Below, piece by piece: positions 19,888-31,390 of a DNA stretch of 64,000 nt. The DNA is from Epithemia pelagica. Taxonomy: Eukaryota > Bacillariophyta > Bacillariophyceae > Surirellales > Surirellaceae. Where the stretch lies: positions 2,475,744-2,539,743 of the forward strand of contig OX337241.1 of NCBI GenBank assembly GCA_946965045.2. The letters run 5' to 3'. The first letter of the stretch is position 1, and every line of letters starts with the position of its first letter. The notes beneath the pieces were generated by a model, which saw only the letters and a program-made list of their open reading frames with translations, made no database searches and was not told where the DNA came from. A program made the position numbers and the translations under genes.

Positions 19888-22800
19888 ATGATGAACTCAG
19901 ATGACTCCGTTGCGTCCTCGGGCGTGGGTGGACTTAGCAATAAAGAGGAAGAGGATGATGCATCTTTTCAACCGTCAGACGAAGCAAAAAACGAAATAGA
20001 AGAGATCAAAAAAATGATCAAAGACGAAACGCGCATCGTGCTCGCGTGGCGAATGGTCGTGATCGTGGCCATGCTACTTGTTTCAACTGGGGTGACTTGT
20101 GCCACATACTTCTTCCTTTCCAAACAAGAAGATGATGAGTACGAGAGCTCAGTAAGTGCTTTTGAGGAGAGGTGCGGTCATTCATGTGTGGTGTGTTCTA
20201 GTGCTTCTTACTATGTCCCTTGTTTCCTGTTACTGTAAAGTATGACCAAATCGTTTCGACAATGATGGATTCAATGCTGAGCCGAGTTGACTCTATCCGT
20301 TCCAGCTACAAAAACTTTGGAGATCAATTGACGTCAGTTGCCTTGACTGAAGGAAGTGAATGGCCCTTCTTCACCTACGAACATTTCAATCAGATTGCAC
20401 AAAATGCGGAGGTACAAACAGGAGCCCTTGGAGTTTGGATGTTGCCTCTTATTTCTGAAGCTGAGACAGCCGAATGGTCGCATTACGTCATGACTCATAA
20501 GGACTGGTTCGGCGAAGAGCTTAGCAGTCAAATCCCGCCGGTGATCCACACAAGTACTGCCAACGGTCCTATGACAATGGCAGACTATCCAGGACCATAT
20601 GCCCCACTCTGGCAACTGCATCCACTACCGGCATACTCTCTGATGAATTTCGATTTGATTCCAATTTCGGCCGAGCTCGAGGAGGGAATTCGAGTAGTTG
20701 AAAAGTTGGGAGACGGCGTGATCACCAATAGCTTTTCCACAGCGCTCATTGAACCTTTGTGGCCCTTTTTAAGCAAAATCAGATCCCATCCAAACGAAAC
20801 TCTTTCCATCTACATGCAACCTGTCTTTGATGATTTCAACAAGTCTCGCCTAGCGTCCGTCGCACTTTTCTTCTTGCCATGGGGTTCCTTCTTTACGAAT
20901 TCAATGCCGGACAGTGTCCGTGGGATTCATCTGGTCCTCAATAACTCGTGTGGGGAGGCCATCACCTGGGAACTTCAAGGCAACAAGGCTGTTTTCGCTG
21001 GCTTGGGAGATCTACATGATACTGACTATGATTCGCATAAAGTCCATTCTCCTCTTGGACTGTTTGAAGATGACGAGTTGGCTGCTGAGCTTGGAGTGTG
21101 CTTCTTTACATTGAATTTCTATCCATCATCGGTATTTGAAGATGATTACATTTCCAATCGACCTGTGATTTCAACGGTGATTGTTGGCGCTGTTTTCATT
21201 TCAATCATGGCCGCATTCTTGGCCTATGATAGTTTTCAGCGGCGACGTAACACCAAGGTCATCATCATGTCTCTTTTCCCCAGTACCGTTCGTGATCGAA
21301 TTTTAGAGCCTGTCCGGGCCAAGAAAGAATCTAAAAAGTCAAAGAATGATCCGTTTTCGTACAGCTCTTCAGACAAAAAACAGCTTCAAAACTTCCTCGA
21401 CGGACATCATGAAAGGGAACAAGCAGCAACAATGGGGACGAAATCCATTGCTGATCTCTTTTTGGAGACCACTATCATGTTTGCAGATATTACAAACTTT
21501 ACAGCGTGGTCGTCAGTTCGAGAGCCAACACAAGTCTTCACGTTGCTTGAGACTGTGTTCTCTGCGTTAGATCGCATTGCCAAGCGTCGTGGGGTCTACA
21601 AGGTCGAGACTGTGGGTGATTGCTACGTTGCAGTTGTCGGACTTCCGGTCCCTCGAAAGGACCATGCAGTGGTCATGGCGAAATTTGCCCGCGATGCCTT
21701 GGTCACGGTTAAGGATCTTGTGAAACAGCTAGAGCTGACTCTTGGACCAGACACTGGTGAATTGGGTATCCGAATCGGATTGCACAGTGGTCCTGGTAAG
21801 TTCACAAAACATTTTGCAGCAAATGAATCTGTAGATGATCTCTTACCTTTGTTTGCTTTGCAGTAACGGCCGGGGTCTTGCGCGGGGATCGTGCTCGCTT
21901 TCAGTTGTTTGGCGACACCATGAATACAACAGTAAGTGAATTCAATGCGTCCGAAGACAAGTCCACGTCAAATTACAAGCTTGCTTTCTCACGACCAACG
22001 TCTTGCATAGGCTCGAATTGAGAGTACGGGGACACGCAACAGGATTCACATGTCCAAGGAAACCGCCGATTTGCTTAGCAGTGCTGGGAAGGGCCACTGG
22101 ATCCAAGCCCGTCAAGATCTTGTTACGGCCAAAGGGAAAGGCACAATGAAAACGTATTGGCTCAACCCCCTTGAAATCAAGGATAGTTACCCCGTCGCTC
22201 TCTCCACAAGTTCTTGCTCTCAATCGGAATATGACAATGTTAATACAACTCCTGATCAAGACGAGATTGCCAGCATTCACAAGCATAATCGTTTGATTGA
22301 TTGGCAGGTTGACATGTTTGTTGGCCTTCTGAAACATGTTGTTGCGCGTAGAAATGCATGCAAGAAGCTTACAACCACTGCGACTCTAGACAAGGACAAG
22401 CTTGACTGGAAGCCTGCCTCAGGCAAGATATGTCTAGATGAAGTCAAGGAGATTATTGAGCTCCCCGAGTTCAATGCACGTGCTGCACGCAGCAAGGAAG
22501 ATCCGTCGAAAATTGACTTGGGACTCCTTGTTGTGGAGCAACTTCGGACCTATATCAGCACAATTGCGAGATCATATCGACAAAATCACTTTCACAACTT
22601 TGCCCATGCTTGTCATGTAACCATGTCAGTGAAGAAACTGTTATCGCGCATTGAGGCACCAGAAGGCCTCGAAGACAGTATACTGGACAATGGAAGAAAG
22701 AGCATCCCAGAAGAGCCCAGAGATAGCCGCATGAAAGGAAAGATTGCCTCGTCACTTCATGACCATACGTATGGCATCACGTCGGACCCACTCACACAAT

Positions 22801-23933
22801 TTGCCATGGTGTTCTCTGCTCTTATTCACGATGTTGACCACATGGGCGTCCCAAATGAAGTTCTTGTCAAAGAGGAGGAGTCCTTAGCCAACAAGTATCG
22901 CAGCAAAAGTGTTGCGGAACAACATTCCATCGACGTTGCGTGGAATCTCTTGCAGGAGGAACAGTTCAAAGAACTTCGTGGTTGTATCTATGCGACAAAG
23001 TCTGAATTCTATCGATTCCGCCAACTTGTCGTACAGGCTGTTCTGGCCACGGATATCGTGGACAAGGAATTGAAATCACTCCGCAATGCTCGCTGGGACA
23101 GTGCATTTGCTGACTCTCATAGAGAAGAGAACCCCCGCGACACGGTAAACCGTAAAGCAACCATTGTTATTGAACATTTGATCCAGGCTTCAGATGTTGC
23201 CCATACAATGCAGCACTGGTAAGAAGAAATTGTTCCAAATGACGGCGTGATCCTCCTGCCTTGAACATTGCAACGAATTGCTCACCGTTTTCTCTTTGCA
23301 AACCTTTGTCTGCCCAGGCATATTTACCGAAAATGGAACGAGAACTTTTTCCGAGAATGCTACCAGGCGTACAAGCTCGGCCGTACGGATAAGAATCCAG
23401 TGTCTTACTGGTATAAGGGCGAGCTTGGCTTTTTCGACTTTTACATCATCCCATTGGCCAAGAAGCTCAAGAAATGCGGAGTGTTTGGGGTCGCCAGCGA
23501 CGAATACTTGAACTATGCCCTGAAGAATCGACAAGAATGGGAAGATCGTGGGCAGCAGGTGTTGGAGGAAATGATTCAGTCCATGAACCCATCGGAGGCT
23601 CAGGAGAAAACAATGGACAATAGCAAGACCAAAAACGACACGCTCACCAACACCAATGAAGTGGCTTCCTATTCATCTCCGTCCAATGCGACAATCGTGG
23701 GTGTCAAGTCACCGTCGTACCAAGCCAAGATATATTCACCCCCAATGATATCGGAAAACAAAGTAGATGCCCCTTTCCAGGAAAAGTCGTTCGTGCTCGC
23801 CCAAACCGTCACCCATCACCAAGGCCCTGGAGGCAGTGCATATTCTGACAACCTGCTTTCGGACGCGGTGGTCCTTGCCTCATTACAGGAGCAAGAAGTT
23901 TTTGTGGAAGAGGACGAAGATTTTCCCAACTAA
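19888..23933 (+). CDS. receptor-type nucleotide cyclase fused to a class I cyclic-nucleotide phosphodiesterase
   Basis: Five exons fit one frame: 19888-20151, 20241-21795, 21864-21931, 22011-23218 and 23318-23933, giving 1236 residues; every intron (68-99 bp) has GT-AG ends. TM1 lies at about 54-75; an extracellular sensor-like region of about 310 residues follows, then TM2 (about 397-418). The class III cyclase domain has metal-binding Asp in FADITNFTAW and VETVGDCYVAVVGLP; Glu in KVET is the guanine-selecting type, but the second selectivity position (RFQLFGD) is Gln rather than Cys, so GTP preference is likely, not certain. The C-terminal PDEase_I domain has HNFAHACHV (about 824), HDVDHMGVPN (about 902) and ASDVAHTMQHW, the metal-binding set. 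One membrane protein would thus make and destroy cGMP/cAMP. The arrangement is known from diatoms and other stramenopiles. The ligand is unknown. Confidence 0.92.
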
Positions 23934-26330
23934 CTCATGAATCGTGTACAACATACAATGGGGAGTGTCGATGCCATCGGGATATTTTTGCGTGTCGACC
24001 AAAGTATTCAGCATTATACAAAGAAAAAGCCAATCAGCAGAAAAAAGCGACACGTCGAAAAGACAAATAATTTTTAGGAAATACTTTTGTGAACAGTAAT
24101 GTCATATGAGTTTCGTTCTTACACATGGAGGTCCACTGATGTTAGGCCAGGCATTATTTTGTGCAGTGCTTTGACGCATGTTCAATGTCAATGTCCTCTC
24201 CTCGTGGCCATTCTCGATACTTGTGTGTCTCAAGATGCCTGTGGTTTTGGGTGGTATTGGTCATTACATTCTCAATATCCTTAACCCTTTGCGCCGATTC
24301 AGGAATCGGTCTGTCAGTGACTTTTTGACGGGCGATCGGTCCATGGCGAGCAACACGATCACGTACTCAGCAAAGCACCAAACGTACTCGTAGTACCCGC
24401 TTTCTGGTGGCACTAACGACAACCAGGAATGACGGCAACAAGGACAATGGTACTACTACAGAATCCACAACCATCATATCATGTCGGAGAGTCTTCTCGA
24501 GTCGTTTTGTTGTTGTTGTGGGATCCCCACATGGCGTGGCTCGCTTGTCGCACGGAGTATAGGTGGTGTGTGGCGCACCAATTTGTCTTGGAGGATGCAT
24601 CAGAAGAATGGTCCTATGCGAGAGTATACTTGTGTTTGTCATCCAAACTTTCTCGTGAAAAGAAGTAGACTGTCAACTTCTTGCGCTTTGATACCTTGCT
24701 CCGAGTCGAAAGGCCGACGATATCGACCCTGAGACATTGGTAATTAGCATCGTCCGCTCCAAATGAGAGACATTAGAAACAATGGCAGATGAATGCCTTC
24801 AAAACCAGGCAATGAAGAACCCAACAGATACAACTTGATACAAGTGTCCGCCAGGAACGACACTGAGCACGAAAACCACAAGGAGCCTCGTTCCATTCTA
24901 ACATTGGCAGTATCGTCCGTGGAGCAAAGACATGTTGTCTGTATCGATTCGCTCATGGAATAAGTCTTGTGATATAGTTGAAAAGCTGAGAGACGGATTG
25001 ATTGCGGTAGTCTTGTCGGAGTGTCTTGTCGCGGGACCACATTTGTGTGTCGCACTTAGATCTCTGACCCTACCGGAAGTCGCACCTGGGTCTCTGACCC
25101 TTTCCTATTATCTTATTATTTATATTGTCTGCAAGGGCAATACTATTTTCTACATACTTGCAGCAGACCACAAAATCACTGGCTGGATTGACAAAACGCG
25201 AACTTTTCCTCACAGTACGAGTACTCGTCACAAAAAAATGTGTCAAGTGTCTACGATAAACGATATTCGGTCATCGTGTCGCTATCTGGGGAAGTATACC
25301 ACTCATATTTGTATTATTAGATCCGCAATTCGCATAGTTCCAAACTCCAAACCACTTCGTGCGAAAGATGTCACTGTCCACTGTCTATGGTCTTTTGAAG
25401 GCGCAGCAGTCTGAGAATTGGCGAGGCAAAGGATGATTTTTCCTGTCCTCAGTCCTCAGTCCTCAGTCGCGAACTACCAACTGTAAATGCTCCAAATCTA
25501 GGCAGAGTTCAGAATTGTCTATGCATCAAGAAAACTAGTCAACTGGTGTATTGGTTTCACCCAAGTGCCATATAGTGTTCATAAGCAAATAATAAGGAGC
25601 AATGACTTTTTCGCTTTTTGGTTTGATCCTAATTCTCAATTCTACACCATCTTTTCTTGTCGTAGAATGCCAGATAACCGGAATTCGCATTATTCCAAGC
25701 CACGTCAAACGAGAAGGGTTCTTCATGTCAAACGAGAAGGGTTTGGTTTGCTATAACACCGTTGGGCGTCGTCCTGGTGTATTCCAGATTAGAAGGGGTG
25801 TAACAAGTCCGATTGGAGTGCATCTCTCTTTTGTTCGGATCTTTTGTAGGTCAAGAGGGGATGAGGCTGTGTTGCCGCGTTGTTGGAGAGTGGGTCCCAG
25901 CAGTGACAAGAGAGGATTCTCCTTAACCTCAACCGCAAACCTTGTCCTTCTGGAACGACAAAAAGCACTGAAATCCATAGAGATTCAAGCAAACAGAGTA
26001 GATAAAACAATTCTTATGAAAAACGTTTTTTTATGAACCAAAAATAATAATATATTCTCCTTGTTGCATCTGCGTAACAAGAAGAAACGTTGTTGTAATT
26101 TGAATCTACCACAAGATAGAAGCCATCTGCTTGTACCAGTCGATCGTAGGTCGTGGACAGCAAATCGTTGCATCAAGCCCAAGAATATTGAGGGTGTATC
26201 GCATTCCAGCGCCGTTGGATCATGGTGTTGCTGTTGGGTTGGTACCCTTGCTACCGTCCTGGAGCTGCAGATTCTTGCTGTCGTCTTCTTGAAGACTCTC
26301 CCCATTGTATTCCATTTTTGCGTATTCACT
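23934..26330. other. 2.4 kb intergenic region
   Basis: No gene is supported. The frames present are short and in unrelated phases. A triple CAGTCCT-type run near 25446-25468 is the only clear microrepeat. The frames on the plus strand beyond 26061 are antisense shadows of the LRR gene. Confidence 0.5.
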
Positions 26331-27752
26331 TCATGGAGTACTAGTAGTAGGTGGTGTTCCAAGGCATTCGCCAATCCAATGTTGCAAAACTTGAAAGGTA
26401 GCGGCAGCACCATGATTGGGCGTTGTGTGGGAGAGTTGGGCCAATGCCACGGGAAGAATGGCAGCCGTGACACGCACATGGCCATTCGAATCCATGGCAA
26501 TGGGGGGCAACAAGGTTTGGGCCTGTGCCAAGCGACGATTCCGTTTCAAGAGGCCTTGTACCCGTTCTTGATACTGGAAGGGGCGGGAGGTGAAGCGCGG
26601 TGTAAAGTGTTGCAAACTGGCATTTTGTTGCAAGGCCTGAACAAGTCGAGGGACGAGGGCGGGCGGATATTGCGTCAAAATCTTGAGGGTTTGCAAGGCT
26701 TGGAATTGGGGAATGTATCGAAGCAAGATTTGATTGCCCTCGTCACGCAAGCCAAAGCCGGAAAATTCCAAATTCAAGGAGGTCAAGGTTTGATTGGCCG
26801 CCACGGCACGCAACAAGGCTTCGCCCATGGCTTGCGACAAGCGACAATAGCGCAAACTCAAGGATTGCAATTGGGTATTGTGAGCCAAGGCCGACAAGAA
26901 GGGTCTCAGCAAGTGTTGGGCTGTTTCGGTGGTGGTAGAGGCATGTGCCACGGCGGCAAACATGGTACTGGAATGATCCAAGGTGAGCGATTGCAATTGA
27001 CTCTTGGGATTTTGCAACACTTGGGCGACACTGGTATTGAGAAAGTGCATGGAAAAGTGGGCATTGGCACTCAAATCCAATGTTTGCAAGCGTGTGGCAT
27101 GCTCCAACAGGAGCGAGGCCGATTCTTGACTCAAGAGACAGCTGTGCAACTTGAGTTCCTTCAATACCGAGTGTTGAAGACCTTGAAGCAAATCTTGAAC
27201 AATGGTGGCATCGAGACAATGGCCTGACAAGTCCAGTGATTGGAGGGTAGAATTGGCCGTCAAGAGTTGCTTCAAGGGTGTCTGGTGTGCTTCCAAATAG
27301 TCGGAACACAAGTAATTGGACACATTCAAGTCCACAACGGTCGTGTTGGTGTGAAAGGCAGCCAAGAGCTGGGTAAAGTCGGACTTGGCAAAAAACTTGG
27401 CCGCACTCAAATTGACGTGGCTGGGACAATGGCGATCGTTGGCAATCAAATCGACCAATTCTTCCAGGACACGAGGCTCACCAAAGTCGCACTGCGACAA
27501 ATTCAATACTTGAACGGCCTCCTTCTTGGACTTGGCTTGTTCCACCAGAGCACTTCGAATGGCTTGCATGTCAGTGATGGTAACAACTCTGTGCTTGAGG
27601 AAAATGTCTTGATCGTCATCTTCATGATTGGCCTCTTCTTGGTGGTCTTGGGATCTCTTGATCTCCACCTTTTTCACAGGGACCTTTTTCATTCGAAGAG
27701 TGCAAAAGCCTTCTTCGTGTGTGACTTGGATCAAATCGTTTCTCATTGACAT
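26331..27752 (-). CDS. leucine-rich-repeat protein (ribonuclease-inhibitor-like)
   Basis: 473 codons from ATG 27752 to TGA 26331. The frame is open for 84 more codons upstream, but composition changes there, so the ATG opening MSMRNDLIQVTHEEGF was chosen. A charged N-terminus of about 60 residues precedes repeats of the LxxLxLxxC/N type with about 28-residue spacing: VQVLNLSQCDF, VVDLNVSNY, LQSLDLSGHCL, LKELKLHSCLL, LQTLDLSANAH, LQSLTLDHS, LQSLSLRYCRL, LTSLNLEFSGF and LQTLKILTQ. The long helical partners make it an RNI-type horseshoe used for protein binding. No signal peptide, membrane segment or enzyme domain is seen, so it is probably an intracellular scaffold. Such LRR proteins are plentiful in diatoms, and the partner is unknown. 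Confidence 0.8.
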   Translation of the reverse strand: MSMRNDLIQVTHEEGFCTLRMKKVPVKKVEIKRSQDHQEEANHEDDDQDIFLKHRVVTITDMQAIRSALVEQAKSKKEAVQVLNLSQCDFGEPRVLEELVDLIANDRHCPSHVNLSAAKFFAKSDFTQLLAAFHTNTTVVDLNVSNYLCSDYLEAHQTPLKQLLTANSTLQSLDLSGHCLDATIVQDLLQGLQHSVLKELKLHSCLLSQESASLLLEHATRLQTLDLSANAHFSMHFLNTSVAQVLQNPKSQLQSLTLDHSSTMFAAVAHASTTTETAQHLLRPFLSALAHNTQLQSLSLRYCRLSQAMGEALLRAVAANQTLTSLNLEFSGFGLRDEGNQILLRYIPQFQALQTLKILTQYPPALVPRLVQALQQNASLQHFTPRFTSRPFQYQERVQGLLKRNRRLAQAQTLLPPIAMDSNGHVRVTAAILPVALAQLSHTTPNHGAAATFQVLQHWIGECLGTPPTTSTP

Positions 27753-30700
27753 TTTTGATGTTCGGTTGAAAAACCTTGCCCTTTTTGTTTTTATGGGAGG
27801 AGTGTGATCTAAGATTTTTTGATGGCTTGATTGGCCGTGTCTTTGACAAATTGTGGGACGAATCCACCAGCCGGACACTGAGCCACCAGAGAACAAACCA
27901 AACAACGTGCGCAAGTTCCAAAGTCGCATGCGTATTGCAACAACTCTTGCCTGACAGATGTTGTCCAAAGTGTGAGACATGGGACAAGGTAAAAGGCGAA
28001 ACACAGATTCAAGACAGGGAAAAGGAGACTACCCATTGAAGGGCTGTAGTCTTTGTATCTTGAAAGTTTGTAGGGCCTTTCTCAATTCGGCTTAGGCTTG
28101 AATGGAGACTGTTCTTCAAGAAGGATGGTATCAAAGCGAACTCGAGTGATCCAGTGAAAGGATATTTGGTAGGACAAAACACTACACACTACGAATATTG
28201 ACAAGACGTCTAAATTGGAAAGAAGACAAAGAAGTGGTTGTAGAACAGACAGTCAGTCCCAGATGTCCACGCAGGAATGAAATAATCCCTGGCGCCATTT
28301 CGATGGTCGCATCGTTGTCAGGAGTTTGAGGGATGAACATTACCTCGGTTTTGTTGGCCAAGTCGCGGTAAAATCGCACCTTCTGATGGCCATTTGATCG
28401 ACAATTTTGCGATGACTAGAAATAGTCGACCTGGGTAGCTCCGTAGTAATTGGTAATGATCAGCGTCTTAAAAGTTATGTTGGCCGAATGGCCATCAGAA
28501 TTTCTGGTAGGTAAGCTACGTACAGACCAGATTCGACAATGGAATCATTCTAACTGCAACAGACCATATCTAGAGTAGTGTCTGCGAGTACCTACTAGCT
28601 AGAACAATGCAATCGAAGTAGATACGAAAGGCTACTGGCAATAGAGTAGCTTGCCGTAGATGATACGGACTGTCTCTCTTGTGGTTGTCACTACATTGTG
28701 TAGAACAGAAAAGGGAAAGGATGAAAGCAGAGCCCATACCATGTAGGTCGACTTGAGGATGCCCCAGGAAAGAGGCATGTCCGGCAGGATCCCTTGCCAG
28801 CACCACCCATGTCACCAGTGGATCAACAACCAACCATGGAGATGTATGGGGTAGGGGGTGAGTGTCTAATGATACAACAGTGTAGTCCAATTTAGAACTG
28901 TTCTACGGTTAGCCGGACTCTTTGCTTCCCTGTCGGTTTTAAACTAGCCATGTTGATTGATGAGGATTCATCTACTGGCAACCAATGGAAATAAACAAGA
29001 ACAAGGCAGACACTATAGCTATACATTATACTGGGAGTAGGCAGAGGAGGTTGATACCTCTCATACGATAGCTACCAGAACAATCTTGTTTCTCGTCTGG
29101 TTCAAGGATCTCCCGGAACTCAAAGTATGTGGATTGCCACCACGGAATGGTAAAGTGGGTGGTAAAATGATGGATTTGGTCCCAGGGGTTTGGAGGCAAA
29201 GATAATTGATAATGCAAAACAAAACAAACACAAGAGTCATCCCACGATTCCACCATTGTGTCGGAAGGTGAACAGTAGCTATTGTAGAGCTCGAAAGTAC
29301 GGAAACCAGAGGCTGTGATCAGCGGTAGACCTTTCATTGTTTCCACGACCTTTGCCGTGTTGGCTTTATAGCCGCCATCGGAATACTGGTCTTTGAGCCA
29401 AATCGAACCAAGCCTAAGCAATGGAGTAATTTGTTTCACACAAAAATTTGAAATTTCCTCTGTGACGACGGGTAGTTTTTCTCAACTAAGCCATAGTCTT
29501 CCTATTTCGGAGGTAAGATTCCAAATTCCGTGCCCTACATACGTCGCTGGTAGATTTCCCTACATACGTACATATACGTAGACTAGTACTGGATGGTCAC
29601 TGTGGCCATCAATTCTTCTACAAGACACATCATCTCGATATCCACCCCCTAGCGGGGGTGGCTAAGAGGGTTTAATTTCATTTCGTGTAGCCACCCGTGT
29701 CCGGTCTAGTCGGCAGGCATATCTCATTTTCACAACCAAGATAACAACACGACAATCAAACTTTGTTGTTGCTGGTGACCTCCTATGATCACCCCATCAT
29801 GATCCGACCATCGTGTGATTCATATTAGTACCATGGTAGTGCATTGTGAGCGGCACAGTGCATGAGGGTCACTCTAGGCAAGGAGGAAAATAGTGGCCCA
29901 GCTTTATGGCACGACACGAGACCATGATGGCCCCAAAAACACATGGGAATAGAGGTCCTGCTGTCGATACACTCCGTTACTACTGTTATGTATATTGTGT
30001 ACCATTATGTGTCGAAACAATGAATGATAAGAGCCATACATCCCTCTGAGATGCTTCGTTCGAAATGGTGAGGCGGTGCTTCCGTATGACCGTGCCACGA
30101 GGCATGGTGCCTGTGAACCAGCTCCACAATAGACTCAACCTTCATATTTTGGCCATGCAGATGTATCCTACGCTATTGGTTAGAGGCCTATGACTCGCCC
30201 GACAGGTACCAAGTGTCAAAATAGGTGCACAACAACAGGTGCAACACCGAGGTCCGTGTTGTTATCGCGATGGATGGAATGAGATATGCCTGCCGACTAG
30301 AAACAGGTTATTTTTTCTACCAGAGAGATGGGGGTGTTTCAACGAAATTACAACCTCAAAAACACGGGTGTCTCGATATCCATTCCAACACAGTATACTT
30401 CCTGAGAGATAAGATTCAGATTATCGCTGAGACGTATATTGGTTTAAAATCAGGTCGCGGTAGACAATTCGATAACAAAACTCAAAAGATGGAGGGCTTG
30501 GGCTGGGGCGAGCCTGATCGAACTGATATTGGTAGAGAAGACACTCCGAAAAATCATGATTAGAGTGATTAGTACTACTAACTACGTACTACGTCAAGAG
30601 GGTCAAGGGCCACAAGTCATACTCGTAAGTCACAAGGGTCAAGCTTTAAGCCGCCTACTCGTATCCACCGATATCAAGACAAAAACCAACTGTCATCGAA

Positions 30701-31390
30701 CTGTCATGATTATCCAAAAGGTTGAAGTAGACATGCTCTAAGGCTGTAGAAAAACTGAAGGTCGTAATCTAGTCTTCATTCTGGTCATCTATCATTCTGT
30801 TAATCGTAGCCCTGCAAGCCCCCTGTCATTGTACTCGTATCTCTCTGTCATTATTTTTTGTACTCCTATCTCCCCAATCCCCAATCTCCAATCGACATCT
30901 CAGATCTCAGAAGATGGCACAAAAAATGACAAAACCAGAGAAAAGAGAAAAGGGGGAGTCATCTCGAATGCGGCCGGATGATTATCCATGAGCTTGAAGT
31001 TTATGAGAGAAACACCATGAAACCTGTAGGCCCAACTAGCTAGCTGGAAAGGACTAGGTACTACCATTTCCCTACCAGTTTGGTAGCCCACAGCCCCCAT
31101 TTCCCCCAAAGCCCATACTCGTACTCATAGCCCCCATCCCCCACAGCATCTCACAATCTGACATGGGGGAATCTGTAAATTGGTAAGGTGTCTTTTCCAG
31201 TCGGGATGCTTTATTCGAGCGACTGAAAAGAGAATATAGTCGCACTGAGTCGCTTTTGAATCCGAGGTGGCATGACGTATCTTTCAACTTCTACATGCCG
31301 ATCCAACGAGAAACTTTTTGACACTCTCGACATCTTGAGAGAAAAGGACGTATTGGTGGTACATAATATCCAATTCCACCCAATTCCACC
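27753..31390. other. 3.6 kb intergenic region
   Basis: No gene is supported on either strand. It contains the second copy of the dispersed repeat (30468-30655), a 15-bp inverted repeat around GATGGCCAT (about 28384 and 28486), and a short G/C palindrome near 29645-29662 (CCCCCTAGCGGGGG). The last 100 bp before 31391 should hold the promoter of the HemF-like gene. Confidence 0.5.
30468..30655 (+). repeat. dispersed repeat, copy 2
   Basis: Same element as 18814-19018, same orientation, 11.6 kb away. Identity is complete over the first ~115 bp; the copies differ at the ACGTAC-type stretch and in the number of CACAAG units before the shared end AAGCTTTAAGCCGCC. Confidence 0.75.

Noticed and set aside
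26061-27227. 388-codon plus-strand Gly/Gln-rich frame
   Set aside because: Antisense to the LRR gene; its composition mirrors the repeated Leu codons on the other strand.
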